Part shown: piece after piece, positions 9,593-18,822 of the stretch
Layout: every line of letters starts with the position of its first letter
How positions within the stretch are numbered: the stretch's first letter is position 1
Assembly: GCF_000024545.1 (NCBI RefSeq)
Contig: NC_013947.1
Location: 992,001 to 1,056,000 of the forward strand
From: Stackebrandtia nassauensis DSM 44728
GTDB taxonomy: Bacteria; Actinomycetota; Actinomycetes; Mycobacteriales; Micromonosporaceae
Direction of reading: 5' to 3'
Length of the DNA stretch: 64,000 bases
Translations under genes and position numbers: made by a program
Notes under the pieces: model-generated
What the model was told of the DNA's origin: nothing
Seen by the model: only the letters and a program-made list of their open reading frames with translations
Database searches by the model: none

Positions 9593-10821
9593 AGGACGAT
9601 TCCTCCTTCTGCGGCGACATGACGCAGCAAAGTGGGCAGTAGCCAGCGGCCGAGTGCGCCCAGCGGCGCACCCGCCTCGGCCTGCCGGTCGGTGAGATAC
9701 CGGGTGGCAAGGTCCACCAGGTACAACAGCACGGTGACCCGGGCCGCCTGCGGCTCCACCCCGAAGGGCTTGAGCAGCCGGTGACTGCGGGCCAGCAATG
9801 ACAGCACGGCCGTGGTGGGGTCGGCCGCCCGGGTGACGATATCGCGTTGCAGCGCGTAGTGGACGGCGTCGAAACCCATCGGAACCCCCGACGTGAACCG
9901 CTCGAAATCCCACAGCAGGATGTCCTCGGCCAGCATCGACATGTTCCACGGCGACCAGTCGCCGTGCCAGGATCCGAAGCGCAGCAGCTGATCCCGGTTG
10001 CGCTCCAGCAGCTGCCGGGCCGCGTCCACGAGCGTCGCGGCGTCGGTGCCGGGCCGTTCGGCCACCACGGCCAGCCGTCGGTCCAGGCAGGCGACGTAGT
10101 CGCTGCGCGACAGCAGCGAGTCCTCGACACCCAGACAGGTGGCCAGTTCGGTCATGGCGTCGGTGAGCCGGTCGGGGTCGGTGCGCACCGGACGGCGCCA
10201 GCCGGGCAGCGCCTCCTGGATCAGCACCGCGTGCGGACCCCAGGTTCCGGAGTGGACGATCTTCGGGATGCGCAGGTTGCTCAGGTTGATCCCGGCCAGG
10301 GTGCGCAGCGCCGTGGTCTCGGCGGCCACCAGCTCCCGGGTCAGTCCGGTGGTGCCCAGCTTCGCGAAGCCGATGGTCTCGGCGTCGTCGTCCAGGATCT
10401 GCAGCACCGGTTTGCGGTTGGCCCGCGCCGGTCCGATATGGATGCCGAGGTGGACCTCGGTGTCCAGCACCTGGCTGAGGTGCCCGGCGATGTTCTCGCC
10501 CGACAGCGGCAGCGCCATCCGGTGCGGCAGCGCCAGTTTGTCGGTGCCGGTCACCACCGCCAGCACCGCGGCGTCGCGTTTGAGCCGGGCCGACAGCGTC
10601 GCCGGGCGGGTGTAGCGCCGCAGCGCCGCGGCCGCCAGCCGCCGCGACTCGGCGGGCACCAGCACCCGGGGCCGCCGCAGGCTCGGCACCACTATGTACT
10701 CCGCCTCGGCGTGTTCCCGCCCGCCGCACGGGGCGGGCGGGAACAGCAACGCCGTCACTTCCTCCAGGTAGTCGGCGCGACGGCTGCGGTCGTCCGTCGT
10801 GGCCACTCGTCCGCTTGTCAT
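9589..10821 (-). CDS. Aminoglycoside phosphotransferase-like kinase
   Basis: A 410-aa protein with a C-terminal APH/choline-kinase-like fold. The catalytic loop is HGDWSPWN (pattern HxDxxxxN) and the metal motif is LLWDFERF, both about residues 270-300. The start is the ATG at 10821, which overlaps the polymerase stop (ATGA). A longer frame upstream only shadows that gene. It may phosphorylate a sugar or a lipid carrier in the glycan pathway. Resistance is less likely given its position in the middle of a biosynthetic operon. Confidence 0.8.
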   Translation of the reverse strand: MTSGRVATTDDRSRRADYLEEVTALLFPPAPCGGREHAEAEYIVVPSLRRPRVLVPAESRRLAAAALRRYTRPATLSARLKRDAAVLAVVTGTDKLALPHRMALPLSGENIAGHLSQVLDTEVHLGIHIGPARANRKPVLQILDDDAETIGFAKLGTTGLTRELVAAETTALRTLAGINLSNLRIPKIVHSGTWGPHAVLIQEALPGWRRPVRTDPDRLTDAMTELATCLGVEDSLLSRSDYVACLDRRLAVVAERPGTDAATLVDAARQLLERNRDQLLRFGSWHGDWSPWNMSMLAEDILLWDFERFTSGVPMGFDAVHYALQRDIVTRAADPTTAVLSLLARSHRLLKPFGVEPQAARVTVLLYLVDLATRYLTDRQAEAGAPLGALGRWLLPTLLRHVAAEGGIVL

Positions 10822-12506
10822 GTCGTCCCCTCCACGGCACGGTCGCGTTCGTTGCGCCACAACAGGGCGTAACACAGCAGGGTGATCACCAAAGGCGCCA
10901 CCAGGGCGTTGTAATAGAACATCGAGGTCAAGGACAGCACCATCACCACCGAGGCGACGATGCCGATGGCGCTGTGGTCACGGCGAAACCGCCACAGCAC
11001 GGCGACGAAGAAACCGACGAACGCCAGCGCGCCGGTGACGCCGTGCGCGAACAGCACCTGCCACAGCTGGCCGTTGCCGCCCAGCGTCCGGCCGCCGCAG
11101 CGCGGGCATTCCTTGGTGGGGCCGACGGCGATCGACTCGCCCGAACCCACCGTCTGCCGGGTGGACCCGAAACCCAGGATCGGCGACTCCGGCACCGCCG
11201 CGAGGGCCCGCATGGTCGCGTAGCCCCGGCCGTCGTCGGAGTGACCGTTGGCGGCCCGGGCGGCCACGATCTGCCCCAGCGGGGTCACCAGCACCGCCGC
11301 CAGCGCGACCACGCCGGTGACGGCCAGTACGGTCAGCGGCCACCATCGTCCACAGGCGAGGAACCGGACGGCGACGAAGACCCCGGCCACGGCCAGGTTC
11401 AGCCACAGGCCCCGGTTCATCGAGTAGACCGTTGGAATCAGTGCCACCGCGAGGATCGCCACCGCCGCGTACTTCACGCGCGGGCGAACCGGATAGCAGG
11501 CCACGGCCACCGCGATCCAGGGCGCGGCGATGGCCAGCATGTTCCCCCAGGTGTTGGTGTAACCCCAGGGAGCGGCGGGCCGGGGCGTCTCGTAGCCGAG
11601 GAAGTCCATCACCTGGGCGGCCTGCGGGTGCACAAGCGACTGTACGAACTGGTCCGAGGCGAGCGACTCGGGCAGCAGCGCCTCCATCGGCGAGGTGAAC
11701 TCCAGATGCCCGGCCACGGTGCCCAACAGACCACCGACGACGGTGATGACACCCGTGGCGGCCAGCAGGTTGACAAGCCGCCGCCGTGGGAAGTCGCTTT
11801 CGGACAGATTCACCGTGTACAAGCAGATGATCGTAGCCGAGGCGTATCCGACCAGGCGAAATGCCACGCCGAAGACCCGTCCGGTCCAGGAACCGGCCAT
11901 TGTGCCCTCGGGCGTGAGTCCGATCGCGACAGCGCTGACGAGCACGACCAGACAGAACAACAGCCAGATGCCGAAGCCCGGCGGGATCTCCACCCGATCA
12001 CGGCGCAACAGCGAGATCGCCATCGGCACCGCCACGATGAAGAAGATCAGCCCGCCCAAACCCAACGCCCACCACAGCGGGAAGAACAGCAGCAGCCAGG
12101 TCAACGGAGCGCCGGGGCCGCGCAACAGCCCATGCCGCCCGACACCGGGTGCCAGCCCACCGACGAGCGCCGGCCGCACGGCTGAGCTGCCGCCCCGCCG
12201 CGCTGCGGGGTCGCCCGCTCGTGCTGTTCGGTCATGGGGGGCGGGGCTTCCGCCCGCCCGGCCGCTGGCCCGCGCTGCGGGCCTGTCGCCCGCAAGCGCG
12301 CTCCGGCCAGCGGACGCGGGACTGTCGCCTGCCTGGGCTGTTCGGCCATCGGATGCCGGGCTCTCGCCCGCTCGCGTTGCTCGGTCATGGGACTCGGAGC
12401 TTGTCGCTGGCGTGCGGCTGGTGGCCGACGTGGTGTGGCGGTTCGGCCCGCCTGGCGTCGCCAGCTGGGGACCGCCCGACCCGGGTCCGGGCCGGTCAGT
12501 CGTCAT
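10818..12506 (-). CDS. O-antigen ligase/polymerase-like membrane protein with repetitive N-terminus
   Basis: A 562-aa protein. The first 150 or so residues are hydrophilic and repetitive, with degenerate 13-residue units such as TRAGESPASDGR, TAQAGDSPASAGR and TARAGDPAARRGG. The rest has about 11-12 membrane helices with the large polar loop near residues 400-470 (GRGYATMRALAAVPESPILGFG) that typifies Wzy/WaaL-type proteins. It also carries a CPRCGG pair. The ATG start lies 11 bp inside the chain-length gene. It is the likely glycan polymerase of the operon; a ligase role cannot be excluded. Confidence 0.82.
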   Translation of the reverse strand: MTTDRPGPGSGGPQLATPGGPNRHTTSATSRTPATSSESHDRATRAGESPASDGRTAQAGDSPASAGRSALAGDRPAARASGRAGGSPAPHDRTARAGDPAARRGGSSAVRPALVGGLAPGVGRHGLLRGPGAPLTWLLLFFPLWWALGLGGLIFFIVAVPMAISLLRRDRVEIPPGFGIWLLFCLVVLVSAVAIGLTPEGTMAGSWTGRVFGVAFRLVGYASATIICLYTVNLSESDFPRRRLVNLLAATGVITVVGGLLGTVAGHLEFTSPMEALLPESLASDQFVQSLVHPQAAQVMDFLGYETPRPAAPWGYTNTWGNMLAIAAPWIAVAVACYPVRPRVKYAAVAILAVALIPTVYSMNRGLWLNLAVAGVFVAVRFLACGRWWPLTVLAVTGVVALAAVLVTPLGQIVAARAANGHSDDGRGYATMRALAAVPESPILGFGSTRQTVGSGESIAVGPTKECPRCGGRTLGGNGQLWQVLFAHGVTGALAFVGFFVAVLWRFRRDHSAIGIVASVVMVLSLTSMFYYNALVAPLVITLLCYALLWRNERDRAVEGTT

Positions 12507-14181
12507 TGTCGCCCGAAGCGGTGGCGGCGGGGACGGGTTCGTCCTCGATGCGGGGCAGCGACTCGGTCGGGGTGTCGTCACCGGCGGGACGGCGTCCCGC
12601 CCGGCGGGGCCGGGGCGTCCGGCGCTTGCCGTCCTCGTGACTGGCCTCCGTGGACGGTACCTCGAGCGGGTCGACACGCGGGCTGGGCTGCCGAGGCAGC
12701 ACCACGGCGCCCAGCAGTCGGGCCCCGACCCGGCGGACCGCCTGCACCGCCTCGGCGACGTCGCGGGCGGTGTCGTGGCCGCACTCGACGGCCAGCACCA
12801 CGGCGTCGGCGTCGGTGGCCAGCGACTGGGCCTGGGCCGTCACCGCCATCGGGGCGGCGTCGACGACCACATAGGACGACTGGTCGCGCAGTCGGGTGTA
12901 CAGCTCCGACATCGCCTCCCGCGAGGGGCCGGCCGCGGTGGCGCAACCGCCCGGGCCGATGACGTCGAGGGTGGGGTAGCGGGCGGCGCGGTGGGTGGCG
13001 GCCGACAGCTCGTCCCGGTCGGCGAGCACATCGGACAGACCCGGGACCGCGAGCGTGTCCAGCTGCGAGGTCACCGTGATCGGTCCGGCCGCGTGCGTCG
13101 ACACCACGGTGGCGTTGTCCCCGGCGCGCGCCATCGCGGCGGCCAGGTTCGCGGTAACCACACTGGACGCCGAACCCGGCACCACGCCCGCCACGATGAC
13201 GATCCCGGCGGTGCCGTCCAGGGCGGCGGCCACCTCGTTGCGGATCTTGCCGAACACCCGGCCGGGCGGCCCGAAGGCGGGGAAGACGTCGTCGCCACGC
13301 GGCACGGCACTGGCGGGAACCGCCGCCAGCACGTCGACGCCGCAGCGGCGCGGCAGGTCGGCGGCGCTCCACAGCCGCACCGAGAACCGGCGCCGGAAGG
13401 CCACCGCGCCGATCCCGGCCAGCAGGCCCAGCAGGGCACCGGCGGCCAGCACGGTCGCGAGGTGCGGCGAGGTGGCGGCGGTCGGGACCCGGGCCGCGCT
13501 GATGATGCGGCCCGAACCCACCGACTCGGCGGCGGCACGCCAGCGGCCGCTGTTGGCCGACAGCTCGGCGATCTCGCCGTCCACCAGCTCGCGGTCCTTC
13601 TTGGCCTCGGCGAAGTCGGGGTCGGAGCTGTCCATCTTGTCCAGCCGCTCCACCAGCTTGCGCCGTTCGGCGTGCAGTCGCGACAGGTCGGACTCGGCGC
13701 CGTCGATCTGCTCCGACAGCCGGTCCCGGGCCGTCTCGGCCCGGTGCGTCAGATAGGCGGCGGCGAAGGCGCGGGCGCCGTTGCGGGCCGCGGCGGGTTC
13801 GTCGGCGACGAAGCCGATCTCGAGAATGGACGTGTTGGCGGGGACCGAGGCGACCACCTGCTCGGACAGCGCCACCGGATCGTTGTCGTTGAGGCTGTCG
13901 GCGGCGATGGTCGCCACGTCGGTGGAGGTCACCAGCTGGGCCTCGGTGTCCAGATTGATCTCGGACTTGGAGCGCTGGCCGGTGACGGCGGATTCCTCGG
14001 CGCCGGTGGGCTGCACCAGGACCGAGGTCGTCGAGATGTATTCGCGGGGAACGATCAGGGCGTAGGCTCCGGCGGCCGCGACGCCCAGCAGCGTCGCGCC
14101 GACGAGTAGCCAGCGGTGTCTGCGTGCGGAGTCCGCGAGGTCGCCGAGGGATGTTCCGGGGGAGGAGGTGACAGCGTCCAC
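12496..14181 (-). CDS. Wzz/CapA-type chain-length protein fused to a degenerate tyrosine-kinase-like ATPase domain
   Basis: A 561-aa polysaccharide co-polymerase. An N-terminal Wzz domain has membrane segment 1 at about 24-44, a coiled-coil extracellular part at about 150-215 and membrane segment 2 at about 230-252. A cytoplasmic BY-kinase-like domain follows at about 280-510. In the latter the Walker A region reads VPGSASSVVTANLAAAM, without the GKS/T lysine. Walker A' reads VVSTHAAGP instead of an aspartate motif. Only the Walker B-like VVVDAAP is partly kept. The tail has no tyrosine cluster. It probably sets chain length without being an active kinase. It is the first gene of the minus-strand operon. 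Confidence 0.85.
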   Translation of the reverse strand: MDAVTSSPGTSLGDLADSARRHRWLLVGATLLGVAAAGAYALIVPREYISTTSVLVQPTGAEESAVTGQRSKSEINLDTEAQLVTSTDVATIAADSLNDNDPVALSEQVVASVPANTSILEIGFVADEPAAARNGARAFAAAYLTHRAETARDRLSEQIDGAESDLSRLHAERRKLVERLDKMDSSDPDFAEAKKDRELVDGEIAELSANSGRWRAAAESVGSGRIISAARVPTAATSPHLATVLAAGALLGLLAGIGAVAFRRRFSVRLWSAADLPRRCGVDVLAAVPASAVPRGDDVFPAFGPPGRVFGKIRNEVAAALDGTAGIVIVAGVVPGSASSVVTANLAAAMARAGDNATVVSTHAAGPITVTSQLDTLAVPGLSDVLADRDELSAATHRAARYPTLDVIGPGGCATAAGPSREAMSELYTRLRDQSSYVVVDAAPMAVTAQAQSLATDADAVVLAVECGHDTARDVAEAVQAVRRVGARLLGAVVLPRQPSPRVDPLEVPSTEASHEDGKRRTPRPRRAGRRPAGDDTPTESLPRIEDEPVPAATASGDNDD

Positions 14182-14358
14182 CGTCTAAAGGGGCCTTTCT
14201 GAAAGAAGGTATGCCACATTGAGTAACGAGGCACACCCGCCGAAGGTCACGGCCTGCCCGGGAATCTCGCACAATATGAAATCCGGGTGGTTGTCGGCGG
14301 GTTTCCCCCCATCTGACCTCGGAAAATGCACTAATGGGGGTACGGAGGTGAACGGGGT
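14182..14358. promoter_or_regulatory. Divergent intergenic region between glycan operon and glycanase gene
   Basis: The 177-bp gap carries the outward control regions of both flanking genes. On the plus strand GGAGGTGA (14344-14351) is a clear ribosome-binding site for the gene at 14359. No confident -35/-10 pair was identified. Confidence 0.4.
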
Positions 14359-15951
14359 ATGTGGAAGAAGCTGTGCACGAAGAAGGGCATCGCGTGGACG
14401 ACGGTGGGCGCGGTGGCCGTGGCGGGATTCGGCGCGGGCTACGTCTTCGGGGCCTTCGACGGCCTGGCGGCCGCCGAAGGGGAACCCAACGGCGGCAACG
14501 ACATCGCGGTGTCGGCCGACGCGTACACCTCCTCGGCCAAACCGGACCACAATGCCGGGTCGGTGACCCGGCTGCTGACCGGCGGCGGCGACGCGACCGG
14601 GGTGACGGTGACGTATCTGCGGTTCGCGCTCACCGAGGCCCAGGCCGCCGGGGGACTGGTGCTGCGGTTGCCGGTGGCCGAGACCGTCGACAACGAGCTC
14701 GTCGAGGTCGCTCACGTCTCTCCGGTGTGGTCGGAAAGCGACATCACCGCCGCCGAGTCACCGCCGATGGGTTCGGTGCTCGACACCACCCGTGCCTCCA
14801 CACAGGCCAGTCAGCTGGAGTTCAACCTGCCCGCCGGTTCCCTGCGCGCGGGGGACGTCGCCTTCGCCGTCACCACCCCGGCCGCCAAGGCCACCCTCAG
14901 TTTCCACTCCCGTGAGTCCGGTGTGGACGCTGCGAGGCTCAGTCCGGTCCGCGCCGAGTCGGTCGCGGACGAACCGCTGCCCCGGCAGCCGGAGAAGGGC
15001 GGCTCGTGTCCGGTGGGCGCCAAGCTGGTGCCCTACTGCGGCGCGCTGCTGGGCGTGGCCCCCGGCGCCCACACCGACGGCTCCAAGACCGCCGCGCTGC
15101 GCAACTTCGAGGACAACACCGGCCGGGGCCAGCACATCTACCACAGTTACCACCGCGGCGACGTCATGTTCCCCACCCGCGAGGAGATCGCGGTGGCCAC
15201 CGAGGCGGACAACCCGCGGGTGCTGTTCCTCAACTGGAAACCCCGGGGCGCCAGCTGGGCCGAGATCGCGGCGGGTGATCCGGCGACCGACGCCTACCTG
15301 GAGCGGCTCGCGGCCCACATCACCACGTACTACGGCGACAAACCGTTCTTCTTCACCGTGCACCACGAGCCCGAGGACGACGTGCGCGCCGACCCCGAGT
15401 CGGGGTACACCGCGCCCGACTACGCGGCCATGTTCGGTCATGTCGTCAACAAGCTCCGCGCCGAAGGCGTGTCCAACATGGTCTCCGTCATGGTCTACAT
15501 GGCGTATCTGAAGTGGACCCAGCAGGACTGGCACGACGAGCTGTACCCGGGCGACTCAGTCGTCGACTGGGTCGCCTGGGACACATACGGCTACAGCGAT
15601 CCCGGCTACGGCCACGGCGACTTCGCCGACATCGTCAACCGGGAGGGCACCCAGGGCCAGAACTGGCCCGGCTTCTACCGCTGGGCGGCCGAGACCTTCC
15701 CCGGCAAACCGCTCATGGTCGCCGAATGGGGAGTCTGGTACTCCAGCCGCAATCCCGACCACCAGGCCGAGGTCTTCGCGGGTGCCGCCGACCAGCTGGC
15801 GCACTTCCCGCGCCTGAAGGCGGTGGTGTACTTCGAATCGGCCAGCGCCGAGGGCCGCGACTCCCGGGTCGACGTCAGCCCCAAGGCCCTGGACGCCTAC
15901 CGCCGCTTCACCGACTCGCGCGCGTTCTCGGTGGATCTCGGCCTGGGATGA
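14359..15951 (+). CDS. Secreted GH26-like glycoside hydrolase with N-terminal DNRLRE-type domain
   Basis: A 530-aa exported protein. Residues about 1-35 form a signal or anchor sequence (basic start, hydrophobic TVGAVAVAGFGAGYVFGAF). A DNRLRE-like beta domain follows at about 45-200, beginning IAVSADAYTSS, then a (beta/alpha)8 hydrolase domain at about 225-525. The likely catalytic acid is E337 in FTVHHEPED and the nucleophile E456 in MVAEWGVW, a pattern of GH26-type endo-glycanases. A GGAGGTGA ribosome site supports the ATG. Divergent from the glycan operon, it may trim or release the glycan made there. Confidence 0.82.
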   Translation: MWKKLCTKKGIAWTTVGAVAVAGFGAGYVFGAFDGLAAAEGEPNGGNDIAVSADAYTSSAKPDHNAGSVTRLLTGGGDATGVTVTYLRFALTEAQAAGGLVLRLPVAETVDNELVEVAHVSPVWSESDITAAESPPMGSVLDTTRASTQASQLEFNLPAGSLRAGDVAFAVTTPAAKATLSFHSRESGVDAARLSPVRAESVADEPLPRQPEKGGSCPVGAKLVPYCGALLGVAPGAHTDGSKTAALRNFEDNTGRGQHIYHSYHRGDVMFPTREEIAVATEADNPRVLFLNWKPRGASWAEIAAGDPATDAYLERLAAHITTYYGDKPFFFTVHHEPEDDVRADPESGYTAPDYAAMFGHVVNKLRAEGVSNMVSVMVYMAYLKWTQQDWHDELYPGDSVVDWVAWDTYGYSDPGYGHGDFADIVNREGTQGQNWPGFYRWAAETFPGKPLMVAEWGVWYSSRNPDHQAEVFAGAADQLAHFPRLKAVVYFESASAEGRDSRVDVSPKALDAYRRFTDSRAFSVDLGLG

Positions 15952-15958
15952 GCGGTCG

Positions 15959-16771
15959 CTACAGCGCCTTTCGGACGGCGGGCACGTAACCGTCCCGTTG
16001 TCCGGCGGCGTTGGGGTGGTAGGAGCCGTCGAGGGATTCGCCCTTGACATACGGCTCGGGGGAACAGATCCCGTGGCCCTCGAACTGGGACACCGGGTCG
16101 GCGAAGCCGAAGCCCGCCGCGTCGGCGACCTCGGCGGTGACGGCGTTGAGGGCTTCGGCGAAGGTGTTGGCGCGTCGCTGCTCGGCGACGCTGAAGCCCG
16201 GCGCGGAGTCGCATTCCTTCTCGTGGAACGGCTTCGGGTAGCCCACGACGATGATCCGCGCGTCGGGCGCGGCCTCGGACATGTCGGCGTAGAGGTCGGC
16301 CAGTTCGCCGGCGAGGCGGTCGCGGGCGTCCTGCTCGGCCTGGTCGATGCGGTCCACACACTCGTCGTCGCTGCCGTTGGCACACGTGACGATGATGCCG
16401 CCGAAGCCGATGTCGTTGCCCCCCACCGAGATCGTCACATGCGTGGTCTTGTCCGACAACGCCGACAACTGTTCCGCGCGTACATCCGGGATCGTGGCGC
16501 CACCGCAGGCGACGAAGTCCACATCGGCCGAGAACTCGTCCGCCAACAGTGGACCGTAGGCGTTGGCCGAGCGCCCGCAACCGGAGTCGTCGTAGTCTCC
16601 GGCACCGACACCTGAGGAATAGGAGTCGCCCATGGCGACCTGACGCATCGGCTTCGCCCCGGCGACGATGACCGCCGTCGATTCGGAGCCGGCGAAGGCC
16701 ACCACCGATCCGGCGGCGACGATGCCGACGACACCCAGCACGGCGAGACGAAGCGCTCGGGACCGGTTCAC
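15959..16771 (-). CDS. Secreted SGNH/GDSL-family hydrolase
   Basis: A 270-aa exported esterase or lipase of the SGNH type. A signal peptide covers about residues 1-30 ([20 protein letters not shown]). Block I is [10 protein letters not shown] with the nucleophilic serine, block III is [11 protein letters not shown], and block V is [11 protein letters not shown] with the Asp/His pair. Paired cysteines suggest disulfides, as in Streptomyces lipases. The GTG at 16771 was chosen because AGGAGG lies just upstream and it starts the signal peptide. It converges on the GH26-like gene with a 7-bp gap and may deacylate a glycan or lipid. Confidence 0.88.
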   Translation of the reverse strand: MNRSRALRLAVLGVVGIVAAGSVVAFAGSESTAVIVAGAKPMRQVAMGDSYSSGVGAGDYDDSGCGRSANAYGPLLADEFSADVDFVACGGATIPDVRAEQLSALSDKTTHVTISVGGNDIGFGGIIVTCANGSDDECVDRIDQAEQDARDRLAGELADLYADMSEAAPDARIIVVGYPKPFHEKECDSAPGFSVAEQRRANTFAEALNAVTAEVADAAGFGFADPVSQFEGHGICSPEPYVKGESLDGSYHPNAAGQRDGYVPAVRKAL

Positions 16772-16894
16772 ACATCCTCCTGCGGGTTGACTGGCTCCGA
16801 CGAATGCTTCCAGACGAATCGCCCAGCCGCCACTCACCGCCAGCCCGGCTCCCGGACCGAAGCGGCGTCGATTGTCCGATTGTCAACAAGCGCC

Positions 16895-16924
16895 TTGCCG
16901 ACAGCACCGGCTTTCTGTTACGGT
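16895..16924 (+). promoter_or_regulatory. Possible promoter of the MHS transporter gene
   Basis: TTGCCG (16895-16900) and TACGGT (16919-16924) are separated by 18 bp, a fair match to an actinobacterial housekeeping promoter. If used, transcription begins near 16931, after every canonical in-frame start codon upstream of the conserved N-terminus. Confidence 0.35.
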
Positions 16925-17071
16925 CTGCCACCACCCCGGGTCCGGCACGGCCAGGCACGGGCCTGCCTGAGTCCCCTACGGCTGGAGTTCGTCATCGTCG
17001 CCCCGGCAACACCCCAACAGTCCCCGCAAGCCCAACCCTCGGACGTACGACGCGCGGTCGGCGCAGCGGCC

Positions 17072-18364
17072 ATGGGCAACTTCATCGAGTGGTTCGACTT
17101 CGGTGTCTACGCCTACCTGGCCGGAACCATCGCCGCCGTCTTCTTCCCGACCGGGAACCCCGAGGACGGGCTGCTGTTCGCCTTCGGCGCGTTCGCGCTG
17201 TCGTTCCTGATCCGACCGCTGGGCGGCCTGTTCTTCGGCCCGCTGGGCGACCGCATCGGACGCCAGAAGGTGCTGGCGCTGACGATCATCCTGATGTCGG
17301 GCGCGACCATGGTCATCGGCCTGCTGCCCAGCTACAACACCATCGGCCTGGCCGCGCCGATCCTGCTGCTGCTGTGCCGCCTGGTGCAGGGCTTCTCCAC
17401 CGGCGGCGAGTACGGCGGCGCCGCCACCTTCATCGCCGAGTACGCCCCCGACCGCAGGCGCGGCTTCTTCGGCAGCTTCCTCGAGTTCGGGACGCTTGGC
17501 GGCACCATCGTGGCCGCCGGGCTGACGGTCACGCTCACCACCACGCTGTCCGAGACCGCGATGCTGTCGTGGGGCTGGCGGATCCCGTTCCTGGTGGCCT
17601 GCCCGCTGGGCCTGTTCGGGCTGTACCTGCGGTACAAACTGGAGGACACCCCGGCGTTCAAGGACCTGGAGCACAAGCACGAGGTCGCCAACTCGCCGCT
17701 GCGGGACTGCCTGCGCAAGGACTGGCGGCCGCTGCTGATCTGCGTCGGCATCGTGATCATCCTGAACGTCTCGTACTACACCGTCCTGACGTACATGCCC
17801 AGCTACCTGACCGGCGTCCTCAAACTGACCGAGACCCAGGGTCTGCTGGTGAGCATCGTGATGATGGCCGTCATGATGGCGCTCATCGCGCCGTTCGGGG
17901 CGCTGTCGGACCGGGTGGGCCGCAAACCGCTGCTGCTGGCCGCCGCCATCGGGTTCATCGTGTTCGCCTACCCGGCGTTCCTGCTCATGCAGGCCGGGAC
18001 GGTCGTGTCCATCGGACTGGGCATGCTCATCATCGGACTGTTCCTGGTGATCCTGCAGGGGACGATTCCCTCCGCGCTGCCAGCGCTGTTCCCGACGCAG
18101 GTCCGCTACGGCGCCTTCGCGATCAGCTACAACGTGTCCACGTCGCTGTTCGGCGGCACCGCCCCGGTCGTGATCGCGTTCCTGGGCACCCGACTGGGCG
18201 CCCCGGAGTACATGCCCGCCTTCTACCTGATGGCGGCCGCGGCGATCGCGATCGTGCCGATCGTGCTGTCCCCGGAGACGGCCCGCAAACCGTTGCGGGT
18301 GCGCAAACCCGCCGTCGTCGTGGCCGGTCCCAAGCCGCTGGCGGCCGAGGGCACGGCTGGCTGA
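17072..18364 (+). CDS. MFS transporter, metabolite:H+ symporter (MHS) family
   Basis: A 12-helix MHS-type MFS transporter for an organic acid, betaine or proline-like solute (430 aa from this start). Signatures are [16 protein letters not shown] in helix 1, [11 protein letters not shown] between helices 2 and 3, [15 protein letters not shown], and DRVGRKP in the central loop. The given ATG is the first canonical start in the conserved region. Homologues usually carry 20-30 residues before it, and the frame is open upstream with plausible sequence ([15 protein letters not shown]). No ATG, GTG or TTG exists there after 16925. A GGAG at 16984-16987 precedes an in-frame ATC by 6 nt. Confidence 0.85.
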   Translation: MGNFIEWFDFGVYAYLAGTIAAVFFPTGNPEDGLLFAFGAFALSFLIRPLGGLFFGPLGDRIGRQKVLALTIILMSGATMVIGLLPSYNTIGLAAPILLLLCRLVQGFSTGGEYGGAATFIAEYAPDRRRGFFGSFLEFGTLGGTIVAAGLTVTLTTTLSETAMLSWGWRIPFLVACPLGLFGLYLRYKLEDTPAFKDLEHKHEVANSPLRDCLRKDWRPLLICVGIVIILNVSYYTVLTYMPSYLTGVLKLTETQGLLVSIVMMAVMMALIAPFGALSDRVGRKPLLLAAAIGFIVFAYPAFLLMQAGTVVSIGLGMLIIGLFLVILQGTIPSALPALFPTQVRYGAFAISYNVSTSLFGGTAPVVIAFLGTRLGAPEYMPAFYLMAAAAIAIVPIVLSPETARKPLRVRKPAVVVAGPKPLAAEGTAG

Positions 18365-18380
18365 ACCGACGCCGTCGCGG

Positions 18381-18812
18381 TCACTTCCGCGTCAGCTCGG
18401 CGACGAGCTCGGTGCGGTCGAAGAAGACCTCGTTGCGGGCGATCAAACCGTCTCGCAACTGGACGGTGCAGACGCCGTTCGCGACCACGACCCGGTCGCG
18501 AACGGGAATGTCGGCCCGCCAGTGGTTGAGGAACCCGCCGTCCAACGGGGTCGCCCGGGTCTGGGTCCACACCCAGTCCGGGAACCGGCCCAGCAGTTTC
18601 GCGAAGTAGTCCAGCAGCACCGCTTGGCCCTGGATGCCCTGCGGGACGGCGGGATCGGCGTAGAAGGCGTCCTCGGTGTAGAACGCGGCCAGCCGCTTGG
18701 GGTCGTTGCCGGTCCAGGCGGGCAGCCAGCGCCCGGCGAAGCGGCTGGCCTCGGCCGGGGTCAGCCCGTCGAACCGGCTTCGCGGCGGGTCGGCTTGCTC
18801 GGGAGGCGTCAT
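18381..18812 (-). CDS. NTF2/SnoaL-like small protein
   Basis: A 143-aa protein of the nuclear-transport-factor-2/SnoaL superfamily, beginning MTPPEQADPP. The helical start (RFAGRWLPAWTGNDPKRLAAFY), TEDAFYADPAVPQG and a beta-rich end (NHWRADIPVRDRVVVANGV) give the typical cone-shaped fold. Substrate is unknown. It sits between the converging MHS transporter and the esterase gene, and its start is 11 bp from the esterase stop, so it is probably co-transcribed with the esterase and regulator. Confidence 0.78.
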   Translation of the reverse strand: MTPPEQADPPRSRFDGLTPAEASRFAGRWLPAWTGNDPKRLAAFYTEDAFYADPAVPQGIQGQAVLLDYFAKLLGRFPDWVWTQTRATPLDGGFLNHWRADIPVRDRVVVANGVCTVQLRDGLIARNEVFFDRTELVAELTRK

Positions 18813-18822
18813 GGCCAGCAGG

